Of a stretch of DNA of 64,000 nucleotides, positions 26,834 to 34,955 are shown one piece after another. Origin of the DNA: Fibrobacter sp. UWB16. GTDB lineage: Bacteria > Fibrobacterota > Fibrobacteria > Fibrobacterales > Fibrobacteraceae. Within the stretch, counting starts at the first letter, position 1, and every line of letters starts with the position of its first letter. Under the pieces are notes generated by a model, which was not told the origin of the DNA, ran no database searches, and saw only the letters and a list, made by a program, of their open reading frames with translations. The stretch spans positions 930,001 to 994,000 of the forward strand of contig NZ_OCMS01000001.1 in NCBI RefSeq assembly GCF_900215325.1. Reading direction: 5' to 3'. Made by a program: the position numbers and the translations under genes.

Positions 26834-27306
26834 ACACTAGGTCTCTTTTGCAAAAAGGATATCGCCTTCGGTGTCCTAAAAGCGTATTGGTTGTTCAGTC
26901 TACGAGATTTTAAACCATTCACCAATTCGTCTATTGAAATCACATTAATCGCAAATGTTCTGAATAGTGTAGCGATATCATCATTTGCCACAGGACCAAT
27001 AATTAAATCAAACTCTTCTGCGGGATGCTTTTGATTACGACTTCTATTCGCCATCACAAATTCAGCCCATTCCCGATCTGGTTGTCCGAAATTTTTAATT
27101 TTTAAGGAAGATAAATCGGAATCGTCAAACTCGAAGGCGTTTACTACAGGCTTACCCCCAAATCTATCGGCAACTTTTTGCGACATTTCACGAGCTTGCA
27201 CTAATATTGTTGTTAGATAAAAAGACTGTCCAAAATCTTTAAACGGCTTACACATGGCTAAGTCGATTTTTTCAATATCGCAATTGGAACCATGGTACAA
27301 AATCAT
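26830..27306 (-). CDS. DUF3990-type protein, possible ADP-ribosyltransferase-like effector
   Basis: 158 residues starting directly at MILYHGSNCDIEKIDL. Shared with the 9042-9605 protein are LYHGS, KDFGQSFYLTT, a W-A-E-F-V-x-A-x-R segment, FDLIIGPVANDD and LNNQYAFRTPKAISFL. Ordered His, Tyr and Gln positions fit an ADP-ribosyltransferase-like active site. It overlaps both neighbours by 4 bp, so the three proteins are made from one coupled message, the usual layout for a toxin with partner proteins. Function unproven. Confidence 0.72.
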   Translation of the reverse strand: MILYHGSNCDIEKIDLAMCKPFKDFGQSFYLTTILVQAREMSQKVADRFGGKPVVNAFEFDDSDLSSLKIKNFGQPDREWAEFVMANRSRNQKHPAEEFDLIIGPVANDDIATLFRTFAINVISIDELVNGLKSRRLNNQYAFRTPKAISFLQKRPSV

Positions 27307-27515
27307 TGAATCTGCCCTCCGTTTTTTTGACAGATTGCAGTCAAATCTTCAATGGTATCGTCAAAAGAAAGCAAATGTTCAGCTCCATAGTGAGCTTCTA
27401 AGAAATCCATTCCTTTAAAAAGGTGCAGATAATTAAAAGCTTGCTTTACCGAAAGCGCTTTTGCTTTCGCAAATTCACTAATTGCAGCGACAGTCCATGT
27501 TATTTGCTTATCCAT
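27303..27515 (-). CDS. DUF3791-type small protein, first gene of cassette 2
   Basis: 70 residues (MDKQITWTVAAISEFAKAKA, then FNYLHLFKGMDFLEAHYGAE). Matches the DUF3791 pattern of helix, short aromatic hairpin and acidic end. It is the first gene of the cassette and has its own promoter with the start codon 7 nt after the -10 box. Candidate antitoxin or chaperone of the DUF3990 partner by position. Confidence 0.75.
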   Translation of the reverse strand: MDKQITWTVAAISEFAKAKALSVKQAFNYLHLFKGMDFLEAHYGAEHLLSFDDTIEDLTAICQKNGGQIQ

Positions 27516-27522
27516 ATAGAGA

Positions 27523-27550
27523 AATATACAAAAAAGACATCCCTAGTCAA
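27523..27550 (-). promoter_or_regulatory. Promoter of DUF3990 cassette 2, predicted leaderless
   Basis: Minus strand TTGACT (27545-27550), 16-nt spacer, TATATT (27523-27528), then 7 nt to the ATG at 27515. No ribosome site can fit, so a leaderless transcript is expected. Confidence 0.6.
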
Positions 27551-27691
27551 AATTATAAGCATTTCGATTTACAATCTAACTCTACATTTACACTTTATAT
27601 GCTCCTATATTCCAACCACCAATCTGGGTTGTTGTCAGAGATGTATGCTTTGTGCAATTTTACGTGAATGTAACGAAATCACGTTTTTTAG

Positions 27692-28189
27692 TTATCGGCT
27701 TAGTTGCTTAAAATTGGGTGTTAAAGGTTCTGCATTTGGTGGCATTGTCGCTGTATAGCGGATTATACCTGAATTATCCGTGCCAACAGCGATTGTCCAA
27801 GAAGAACCGGCGGCAACATCATTCAATGCAGTCAAACTTGAGGCAATCCACCCCACAGTTGCAGTTCCTGAATTTCCTCTAAAGGTCACTGAAGCCCCCC
27901 CACCTTTCAAAGTTCCTCCGCCATAGCAAAAGTTTGTGCTTTTGGTAGAATCTGTAGCAACGATAGAGCCTGGTCCTATATACCCAATAATCGTCCATGA
28001 TCCAAGTTGATGAGTCTCACCTATATAAGAGTCTTGCAATTTTTCGTAAGTTCTTGCAGCTGGTCCAATTTCAGCAGCTTTGGATTTTGCAATCATACCA
28101 AACATCTTGGGAACTGCTACAGCAGAAAGGATGCCCATGATGACGATCACAGTCAGCAATTCAATAAGAGTAAACCCTTGCCTTTTCAT
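27692..28189 (-). CDS. Type IV pilin-like protein (prepilin)
   Basis: 165 residues from the ATG at 28189 (MKRQGFTLIELLTVIVIMGI), chosen because GGGGAG precedes it and a prepilin leader of a few residues is expected. Cleavage by the prepilin peptidase after Gly5 leaves Phe1 and Glu5 of the mature form. The hydrophobic helix and FGMIAKSKAAEIGPAA linker match the next pilin; the C-terminal part differs strongly. It lies 185 bp downstream of the second pilin in the same direction and may be a minor or variant pilin. Confidence 0.88.
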   Translation of the reverse strand: MKRQGFTLIELLTVIVIMGILSAVAVPKMFGMIAKSKAAEIGPAARTYEKLQDSYIGETHQLGSWTIIGYIGPGSIVATDSTKSTNFCYGGGTLKGGGASVTFRGNSGTATVGWIASSLTALNDVAAGSSWTIAVGTDNSGIIRYTATMPPNAEPLTPNFKQLSR

Positions 28190-28317
28190 AAGCTCCCCAA
28201 TGGTAAAATTGAAAATTTTTTCAGTTTCTAAAGATAAACATTTGAAGAAAAAAAACAATGCATAAAAAATTTACTTAGAGAAAATAAGATTAAAACAGAA
28301 GCTACTTCACAGAGCTG

Positions 28318-28345
28318 AAAAAAATCCTTCCCCTTGGGAAGGATT
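28318..28345 (-). terminator. Rho-independent terminator of the pilin at 28374
   Basis: On the minus strand a perfect 10-bp stem (28323-28332 with 28336-28345) is followed by a run of seven T residues. Confidence 0.85.
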
Positions 28346-28373
28346 CATTATTTTCAGCAAATCTGTTTAAAAA

Positions 28374-28904
28374 CTACTTGCCGATGTTTTCGAAGTTTGC
28401 CGTCAAAGAAGCACAACCGGTTCCGGTCGGATTTTTAGCAACGTACTTAACCATCGAGCCACTTGCAGAGGCATCGCCCTTTGCCAATTTGACAGTCCAT
28501 TCGCTTTTCACAGCACAATCATTGAGTGCAGTTAATGCTTCAGCAGCCCAACCGGCTTCACCAACCTCCGTAGTACTCAACTCACCAACCATCGTTGTGT
28601 GTTTGGTATTATCTTTTGGTGCGAATTGGTCACTATACTGAAAAACCGTTGTCTTAGAAGACTTTCCGTCAGAAGCCTTTGTACCCGGAGCGATATAGCC
28701 GATTTCCGACCATGCACCAGCGGCACCAGTTTCAGCTGCATAAGCATCCTGCAACTTCACGTAGGTTCCAGCTGCCGGACCGACTTCAGAGGCCTTGGAC
28801 TTTGCAATCATACCGAAGAGTTTCGGAACTGCGACGGCGGCGAGGATGCCCATGATAACAATCACGACCATCAATTCAATAAGGGTAAAACCTTGCTTCT
28901 TCAT
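28374..28904 (-). CDS. Type IV pilin-like protein, probable major pilin
   Basis: 176 residues from the ATG at 28904 (MKKQGFTLIELMVVIVIMGI), preceded by AAGGAG. The leader ends at Gly5; the mature N-terminus has the canonical Phe1 and Glu5. The variable half runs from TYVKLQDAYAAETGAAG to ASLTANFENIGK, contains a Cys pair (LNDCAVKS, GTGCASL) that could form the disulfide loop, and is related to the headless copy at 24559-24963. It has its own strong terminator. Processing by the peptidase at 47557-48408 is expected. Confidence 0.9.
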   Translation of the reverse strand: MKKQGFTLIELMVVIVIMGILAAVAVPKLFGMIAKSKASEVGPAAGTYVKLQDAYAAETGAAGAWSEIGYIAPGTKASDGKSSKTTVFQYSDQFAPKDNTKHTTMVGELSTTEVGEAGWAAEALTALNDCAVKSEWTVKLAKGDASASGSMVKYVAKNPTGTGCASLTANFENIGK

Positions 28905-29189
28905 AGTGTGTTCTCCTTGTTTTTGTGACACATTCTTGTTTTGAGCGTTATTGCTCGTTTACATTCAGTAATATATCCACTTTTTTTCCGAAAAGCAATA
29001 CTTTTGTCAAACTTTTGTCACGTTTTTGTCATGACTCAGTATATTCCAACTTAAAAGTGCCGTTTTTCGCAAAATTTCGCAAATATTAACCAAACTTTCC
29101 GATGAACTATATATAGATAATTTTTTACGAAAAAGGGATTTTCATCTGTTTTTTATATTCCAATTTGGAATATATTATTCGGAGGTGTG

Positions 29190-29282
29190 ATGACCATCAC
29201 ATCGTTTTGCAGTCCATTCATTTACGAATATTTACATTCAAGAGCTTTTTCATGCAAAACAGGAAGTCCACTTCCATTTTAG
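29190..29282 (+). CDS. Possible 30-residue peptide
   Basis: ATG at 29190 with GGAGG at 29181-29185, 30 codons (MTITSFCSPFIYEYLHSRAF start), stop at 29280-29282 and a terminator 20 bp later. A 19-bp inverted repeat with an embedded TATATT lies just upstream, as for a regulated small transcript. It has no recognised family and may be chance. Confidence 0.25.
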   Translation: MTITSFCSPFIYEYLHSRAFSCKTGSPLPF

Positions 29283-29301
29283 CACAGATATACATATAAA
29301 A

Positions 29302-29324
29302 AAGGCCTCCCGAAGGAGGCTTTT
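29302..29324 (-). terminator. Bidirectional terminator below the GGDEF gene
   Basis: Stem GCCTCC / GGAGGC with CGAA loop (29305-29320). The minus-strand side has six T residues, fitting termination of the GGDEF gene; the plus side has four. Confidence 0.7.
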
Positions 29325-29433
29325 CTAGAATTAACTGGATCCTTCGCTGCGCTCAGGATGACGTAATAAACAGTGTCAGAACGACGATATAACGCATGAC
29401 GTAATAGGCGGCGTCAGAACGACGTGAAAGCGA

Positions 29434-30789
29434 TTACTTCATCACAGAATTTGCGACGACGACGCGGTTGCCACCGGCCTGCATAGCCATCTGGAGGGAG
29501 GCTTCTGCGGTGTAGATGAGCGAGCCTGCATCGTTTGCGTGGGTCGGCATCACGGCAACGCCCATGCTGAGCGTGGTCGCGAGGATTCCTTCACCGTAGG
29601 CAATCTGGAGCTGCGAGATTTCATTGCGAATACGTTCGGCACGGTTCCTGGTAATCTGGAGGTCGGCACCCGGCATAATCACGCAGAACACGTCGTCGGA
29701 GTAGCGGCACGGGATGTCTTCGCCACGGATGTAGCTCGGCAAGCGCTGTCCAAGTTCCCAGAAGAGCTGTTCCACAGCGTGGCGACCTTGAGCGTTCTGC
29801 ACGGCAGGGATTGCATCGGGGTAAAGCATCACAATGCCAATGGGCGACTTGTGGCGCACAGCAGCAGTGATTTCGCGGCTGAGCGATTCTTCCATATAAC
29901 GTTTGTTAAAAAGACCGGTCAGCACGTCGCGGATGCTGTGCTGTTCAAAGCGCATGCTGAGGTCCTGGTTCGCCACGTAAAGTCCAAACGCGGCAGCGAC
30001 AATACTCACCTTAGCCTGCCAGTATTCCTTGGTTTCGGTTTCCGGAAGCTTATCGACCTGGAGTGTCAGAATGCCGAAGTGTTCTTCAAGGCCTTCGATC
30101 GGGGCGCAAATGGCGATGCCCTTCGGGCGGTGGTGCAAGTGCGTACAACCGCTAGAGACTTCAGGCGAGCTATAGTCGGTCACAACGATGTCGCCGGTAT
30201 TGAAGCTTGCGCATTCGGCTGGGAGCACGGTTTCGTCACTGATGACGTTCGGACCAAAGCGGAAAATCTGAGAGAGTTCAGTCTGCACGCCGCCGTACAT
30301 ATAAAGCACGCCAGAAGCTTCGGGGAAGAGTTCCGGCAAAAGCTTTTGCATGGCGTCGATGACTTCGGTAAACGGACGGTTGCGGAGAATCCCCACCTTA
30401 AAGCCGTTCCAGGCTTCGAGCGGGAACCCGACCTTGAGGGCGGCGGCATCGAGCTTCTTGATGGAAGCAGGCACGGGTTGCTGTTTGAGGGCTTCGGCGG
30501 CGGGGATAGCACCCGGCGGAAGCGGGTTCTTCTTTTCTTCTTGGAGGCGGACCGACACGAACTGCGTGTCCTTGGGCTGCGGCTTGTTCAGCACCTCGTT
30601 AAAATCGTTTTCGATGGCTTCAATCTGCCTGCTGCAGACGGTATAAAAAACGAAGCCGAGTACTGCGCCCCAAGCTCCGACAAATATGAACTTCGCCCCG
30701 ATGGACATGGTTTCTTCGGGGACGACATATGCAGCAATGACGCCCATCAAAAAGGCGACCAACCAAAAGATATATTTAACGATATTCAT
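29434..30789 (-). CDS. Membrane-anchored GAF-like plus degenerate GGDEF protein
   Basis: 451 residues. Two N-terminal transmembrane helices (about 5-55) precede a cytoplasmic part with a GAF-like region (about 115-280) and a C-terminal diguanylate-cyclase fold (DVLTGLFNKRYMEESL start). The signature loop reads R-Y-S-D-D-V-F instead of R-Y-G-G-D-E-F, and the metal-binding first strand (IGIVMLYPDAIPAV) lacks the usual Asp-Phe-Asp pattern, so cyclase activity is unlikely. It may act as a sensor or c-di-GMP/nucleotide-binding relic. A terminator lies 110 bp downstream. Confidence 0.8.
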   Translation of the reverse strand: MNIVKYIFWLVAFLMGVIAAYVVPEETMSIGAKFIFVGAWGAVLGFVFYTVCSRQIEAIENDFNEVLNKPQPKDTQFVSVRLQEEKKNPLPPGAIPAAEALKQQPVPASIKKLDAAALKVGFPLEAWNGFKVGILRNRPFTEVIDAMQKLLPELFPEASGVLYMYGGVQTELSQIFRFGPNVISDETVLPAECASFNTGDIVVTDYSSPEVSSGCTHLHHRPKGIAICAPIEGLEEHFGILTLQVDKLPETETKEYWQAKVSIVAAAFGLYVANQDLSMRFEQHSIRDVLTGLFNKRYMEESLSREITAAVRHKSPIGIVMLYPDAIPAVQNAQGRHAVEQLFWELGQRLPSYIRGEDIPCRYSDDVFCVIMPGADLQITRNRAERIRNEISQLQIAYGEGILATTLSMGVAVMPTHANDAGSLIYTAEASLQMAMQAGGNRVVVANSVMK

Positions 30790-30848
30790 ACCATAAATAA
30801 TATTAAAATATTACAGGGCAGGCAACAAGATTATCTATTTTTGGGGGT

Positions 30849-33422
30849 ATGACAATCCTTGAGAAAATCGCTCTTGCACTCCCTGCAGTTGAATCCCCCG
30901 CCCGTTACATGGGTGGCGAAGCAAATAGCGTCATCAAAGACCATAGCAAAATGCTGGCGCGCATGGCGTTTGTGTTCCCGGACACTTACGAAATCGGCAT
31001 GAGCAACAACGGGCTCAGAATTTTGTACCATGTGCTGAACCGCGAACCGAATTTGCTTTGCGAAGTGGCTTTTGCGCCGTGGGACGACATGGCCGCCGAG
31101 ATGAAGAAGTACGATATTCCGCTTTATACGCACGCAAGCTATACGGCGGTCAAGGATTACGAAGTCGTGGGGCTTACGCTCCAGACCGAGCTCAACTTTA
31201 CAAACGTGCCGTACGTGCTTGAACTTGCAGGGATTCCAGCATGGCAAAAGGACCGCGCCGAGAGCGACCCGATTGTCGTTTCGGGCGGCCCCTCGATGGG
31301 GAACCCCGAACCGGTCGCAGACTTCTTTGACGCGTTCATGATCGGCGATGGCGAAAAGCTGATTGTCAAATTTGTGCGTTGCGTTGGCGAAGGACGCAAG
31401 GCGGGCCTCAAGCGCGCCCAGATTTTGGAAAATTTGTCTAAAATCGATGGCGTTTACGTACCGAGCTTGACGAATGTCGTCAAGAACGAATACGGCGTTA
31501 TTGTCCCGGCAGAACCCGCAAAGGGCTCTTACGAAAAAACGAACGGTGTACGTCGCCAGTTCATCCCGGTTTTGGATCCGAAAGACTACCCCATCAAGAA
31601 CTTGATTGCAAACATGCAGCTTGTTCACAACCGTTTTAGCGTGGAAGTAATGCGTGGTTGCGCGCAGGGTTGCCGTTTCTGCCAAGCGGGCATTTGGTAC
31701 AGGCCGTGCCGCGAGCTCAATCCGGACGATGTTCTGGACATTGCAAAGGCAGGCATTCAGGCGACTGGCGAACGCGAACTCGGTCTTTTGTCACTTTCGA
31801 CCGCTGACTACAAGCCGGTCGAAGCGCTCACAGATTCCATCATTGACGACCCGTTTTATGACAACGTAGACGTAAGCCTTCCGAGTATCCGCGTCAACAG
31901 TTTTGGACAAAGTCTCGCCGAAAAGGTAGCCGCGCTCAAGGGCGGTCGTAGCGCCACGTTCGCACCAGAAACAGGTTCCGAACGCATCCGCAAGATGATC
32001 AACAAGACCATCAGCGACCAAGACATGTACGACGCTGCCGAACACGCTTTCTCTAGCGGGTTCAACAAGATTAAGCTTTACACGATGATTGGTTTCCCGA
32101 CCGAGAACCTGGATGACATGCAGGCGTTCTGCGAACTCATCTTCAATCTCGTGAAAATCGGACGCAAGTATAACCGCGGCATTCAAATTGCAGTGAGCAT
32201 TGGCATTCTCATCCCGAAGTCGTTTACGGGCCTGCAATGGGCTCCGTTTATGGACAAAGAAACAGCACTCGGGCACATCCGCTATGTGCGCGAAAAGTTC
32301 TTCAAGCACCCGAACGTGAAAATCAACTGGGCGGCCTGGGAAACAAGTTTCTTGGAAGCAGTCTACAGCCGTGGCGACCGCAGTCTCGGTCCTGTCATTT
32401 ACGCCGCCTACAAGAAGGGCATCATCTTTGAAAGCGACAGCTATCGTTTTGACTTTAACAAGTGGCTCGAAGTCTGGCAAGAATGCGGCTATGACACAAG
32501 CTGGGTCTACCGCGAACGCGATAAGGACGAAGTCTTCCCGTGGGACTTTATTCACGCAGGTACGACAAAGCAATACTTGCGCCGCGAATGGGAAAAGGCT
32601 TTCGATCCAAATTCCGCACCCGTGCCAAACTGCAAATGGGGCGACTGCCAAGCATGCGGCATTCCGGGATTCGGCAAAGAAATAGTCCTCGCCGACGACC
32701 CTGTGCGCCACAAGGCGCCGAGCCGTACCCCTGAAGAAATCAAGAAGCTCGTGGCAGAACGCCGTCCGAGCCAGAAGGTGAGCTACAGCTACAAGATTAC
32801 ATTCAAGAAGTCCGGCATCAGCCGATTCCTGCCGCACCACAACATGCTCAGTTTCTTTGAACGCACGTTCATTTGCGCAGGCATCCCGATCAAGTTCAGC
32901 GAGGGATTCAGCCCGAAGCCCCGCATTGTGAACATGGGCGCGCTCCCGCTCGGACTTGAGACTTACTGCGAAGTCATTAGCGTTGATTTACTGCAAAAGC
33001 TTGACCTCTCCGCCGAAGGTAAGCCAGCAATCATCGAAAAGCTCAGCGCTCCGTTCCCGCGCGGCATGGAAATCGTGGATATCGAGCCTTTGAAGGAAAA
33101 GCTCTCGAAGCATTTCCCGAAGGCGATGGTCTACCGCCACACGCCCGAAAGCATCCCCACCGACCTTATGCAAAAGTTCGAACAAAAGCAATTGCCTATT
33201 GTCACGAACCACCGCGGTCAGCAGATGGACTTGAACGAGCAGATTTTAGGGATTGATATTCAGAACGGCACAATGGTCGTGCGCGTCAAGTGTAACAACC
33301 AGGGGACAACCCCTAGTCCGTTTGTCATTTTTGCAGGGCTGCTTGGCATTGAGATTGACCCGGCCAAGCTCGATGAAGTCTCCCGCCGCTTCCTCGTCGC
33401 GAAGATTGCCATTGAATGGTAA
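30849..33422 (+). CDS. Radical SAM protein fused to DUF2344 domain (TIGR03960/TIGR03936 type)
   Basis: 857 residues. An N-terminal B12-binding-like region (FVFPDTYEIGMSNNGLRILY) leads to a radical SAM core with the CxxxCxxC cluster motif RGCAQGCRFCQAG near residue 275 and the FAPETGSERIRKMINK block. From about residue 645 the TIGR03936/DUF2344 domain follows (FKKSGISRFLPHHNMLSFFE, FSEGFSPKPRI). In many genomes these two parts are adjacent genes or a fusion near RNase G and L21; neither is present here. Its substrate is unknown, RNA or ribosome modification has been suspected. Confidence 0.88.
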   Translation: MTILEKIALALPAVESPARYMGGEANSVIKDHSKMLARMAFVFPDTYEIGMSNNGLRILYHVLNREPNLLCEVAFAPWDDMAAEMKKYDIPLYTHASYTAVKDYEVVGLTLQTELNFTNVPYVLELAGIPAWQKDRAESDPIVVSGGPSMGNPEPVADFFDAFMIGDGEKLIVKFVRCVGEGRKAGLKRAQILENLSKIDGVYVPSLTNVVKNEYGVIVPAEPAKGSYEKTNGVRRQFIPVLDPKDYPIKNLIANMQLVHNRFSVEVMRGCAQGCRFCQAGIWYRPCRELNPDDVLDIAKAGIQATGERELGLLSLSTADYKPVEALTDSIIDDPFYDNVDVSLPSIRVNSFGQSLAEKVAALKGGRSATFAPETGSERIRKMINKTISDQDMYDAAEHAFSSGFNKIKLYTMIGFPTENLDDMQAFCELIFNLVKIGRKYNRGIQIAVSIGILIPKSFTGLQWAPFMDKETALGHIRYVREKFFKHPNVKINWAAWETSFLEAVYSRGDRSLGPVIYAAYKKGIIFESDSYRFDFNKWLEVWQECGYDTSWVYRERDKDEVFPWDFIHAGTTKQYLRREWEKAFDPNSAPVPNCKWGDCQACGIPGFGKEIVLADDPVRHKAPSRTPEEIKKLVAERRPSQKVSYSYKITFKKSGISRFLPHHNMLSFFERTFICAGIPIKFSEGFSPKPRIVNMGALPLGLETYCEVISVDLLQKLDLSAEGKPAIIEKLSAPFPRGMEIVDIEPLKEKLSKHFPKAMVYRHTPESIPTDLMQKFEQKQLPIVTNHRGQQMDLNEQILGIDIQNGTMVVRVKCNNQGTTPSPFVIFAGLLGIEIDPAKLDEVSRRFLVAKIAIEW

Positions 33423-33439
33423 CCAACACCCCCGTAGAT

Positions 33440-33529
33440 GTCATCCTGACGCCAAAGGCGGAAGGATCCAGTGAAATCCTGTATTGCAAAACAAGACTTT
33501 ACTGGATCCTTCGCTACGCTCAGGATGAC
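33440..33529. repeat. Compound family A repeat, inverted pair, copy 1
   Basis: Left arm 33440-33472 starts gtcatcctgac and ends ggatccagt; right arm 33501-33529 starts actggatcc and ends caggatgac. The arms are inverted copies around a 28-bp centre, giving a 90-bp unit with inverted termini, just after the radical SAM gene. Confidence 0.85.
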
Positions 33530-33569
33530 GAGCGATTAAGCAAGGTCAATTTAGCAGGCATGACAAGTT

Positions 33570-33782
33570 CTATTCAGCCGGGAGAATAATCTCGATGTGA
33601 CTGGTGCTGACGTTAAGGAAGTGCGTACGGAACAAGTCCTTTTCATTCCTGTCGCAAACGCGCACCTGCGTCACCGCAATAAAGTCCTTGTTTTCACGGA
33701 TATAGTCCGTGAGGCGTTCGTCACGCAACGTGTCGATTTCGCCCGTAATGACAAAATTATCTGTCCACATTTTTACTAGCAT
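33570..33782 (-). CDS. Small conserved-looking protein of unknown function
   Basis: 70 residues (MLVKMWTDNFVITGEIDTLR start, ending SHIEIILPAE). Predicted mostly beta with a short helix (LTDYIRENKDFIAVTQVRV). I keep the ATG at 33782 because a TATATT box lies 6 nt before it, matching other predicted leaderless genes here; an ATG at 33770 is the alternative. No family assigned with confidence. Confidence 0.65.
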   Translation of the reverse strand: MLVKMWTDNFVITGEIDTLRDERLTDYIRENKDFIAVTQVRVCDRNEKDLFRTHFLNVSTSHIEIILPAE

Positions 33783-33883
33783 ACCACTAATATATAAATG
33801 TTAGTCCAAGTAAGAAGATAAAAACCTTATTTTTTCGCCCCTAAAGCCATTTTATCGTATATTATTCAATAAGATACAACAAT

Positions 33884-33956
33884 GTCATGCCCGATTTATT
33901 CGGGCATCTCCCTTTTAAAAGAAAATAGGAGATTCCCGCTTTCGCGGGAATGACAA
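33884..33956. repeat. Two palindromic repeats upstream of the LOG gene
   Basis: 33884-33912 is a gtcATGCCCGA / TCGGGCATctccc hairpin; 33928-33956 is family B (ggagattCCCGC, TTTC, GCGGGaatgacaa). They stand side by side before the gene starting at 33995. Confidence 0.75.
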
Positions 33957-33994
33957 GAATGAATCAATTTAAACTTAATTAAGAGGTTCGCATT

Positions 33995-34837
33995 ATGGCA
34001 CCGAAAAAAGTACGCACGATTCCAGGGCAGATGGCATACAACAACGCCGAATTCATGGAAAGCGATGCCGCACGCCCCATTCGATTCCTTTCTGAATTTT
34101 TCCAGCCTGCACAAGTTTTTGCACAAGAAGACATCAAGAATTCTATCGTGTTCTTTGGTTCGGCACGCACACTTCCGCCCGACGAAATCAAAAAACGCCG
34201 CAAGGGTTGCAAGAACAAAGTCGAACTTGCAAAGCTCGACAGGCTCTCCAAGGTCGCCGATTCTTACAATGCCGCTCGTGAACTCGCTGCCAAGCTCGGC
34301 AAGTGGATTAACAAGCGCCACCACGGCTACGCCATCATGACGGGCGGTGGTCCGGGCATTATGGAAGCCGGCAACCGAGGTGCATCTGACGTGGGTACGC
34401 CTTCTGTCGGTTTGAACATCAAGTTGCCTTTCGAACAACATTGCAATCCGTACATCGATGACGAACTGAACTTGCAGTTCCGTTATTTCTTTGTTCGTAA
34501 ATACTGGTTCTTGCGCATGGCTCGTGCGCTCGTGATTTTCCCAGGCGGATTCGGCACGCTCGACGAAGCCTTCGAAATGCTCACGCTTATCCAGACCGAT
34601 AAGTATGCGCAGCAGATGCCGGTCGTGATTTTCGATTCGAACTTCTGGAAGAAGGCTCTAAACTGGGAATTCTTCGCCGAAACGGGCATGATCAATCCGG
34701 AAGACCTCAAGCTCTTCAAGTTCTGCGACACGGTCGACGAGGCTTACGACTTCATCACCTCTAGGCTCGAAGAACAGAGCGAAGAAAAGATCACGTTCGC
34801 GCGCTCCCACGCCGAAGACGAAGAAAAGAAGAAGTAA
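33995..34837 (+). CDS. LOG-family (TIGR00730-like) nucleotide phosphoribohydrolase
   Basis: 280 residues with the diagnostic GGGPGIMEAGNRGA (about 112-125) and PGGFGTLDEAFE motifs. LOG proteins cleave cytokinin-type or other nucleoside monophosphates to base and ribose 5-phosphate; older annotations call them lysine decarboxylases. The protein is longer than short LOGs because of an N-terminal extension of about 90 residues and a charged C-terminus. Confidence 0.88.
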   Translation: MAPKKVRTIPGQMAYNNAEFMESDAARPIRFLSEFFQPAQVFAQEDIKNSIVFFGSARTLPPDEIKKRRKGCKNKVELAKLDRLSKVADSYNAARELAAKLGKWINKRHHGYAIMTGGGPGIMEAGNRGASDVGTPSVGLNIKLPFEQHCNPYIDDELNLQFRYFFVRKYWFLRMARALVIFPGGFGTLDEAFEMLTLIQTDKYAQQMPVVIFDSNFWKKALNWEFFAETGMINPEDLKLFKFCDTVDEAYDFITSRLEEQSEEKITFARSHAEDEEKKK

Positions 34838-34844
34838 CAAAGTC

Positions 34845-34935
34845 ATGCCCGCCGGAGCCTGTGCTGAGCGCAGTCGAAGTAAGCGGGCATCTTTTTTGTC
34901 GCCCCTGTCACCCCGGCCTCCGTGCCGGGGTCACC
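34845..34935. repeat. Palindromic repeats after the LOG gene
   Basis: 34845-34891 has inverted ends (catgcccgc / gcgggcatc) around an inner gagcctgtgctgagc motif and is followed by six T residues, so it may also terminate transcription. 34907-34935 is a family B copy (tcaCCCCGG / CCGGGGtca). Confidence 0.7.
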
Positions 34936-34955
34936 TTTTTTGCTAATTTTTTTTC

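Larger units (their letters stand above)
28905..29433. other. 529-bp gap upstream of the major pilin
   Basis: Contains the pilin leader and AT-rich promoter region (28905-29130), a perfect inverted repeat ATATTCCAA / TTGGAATAT around 29155-29173, a 30-codon ORF, a terminator and a family A repeat (29333-29363) followed by two short derivatives. No larger gene was found. Confidence 0.6.
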
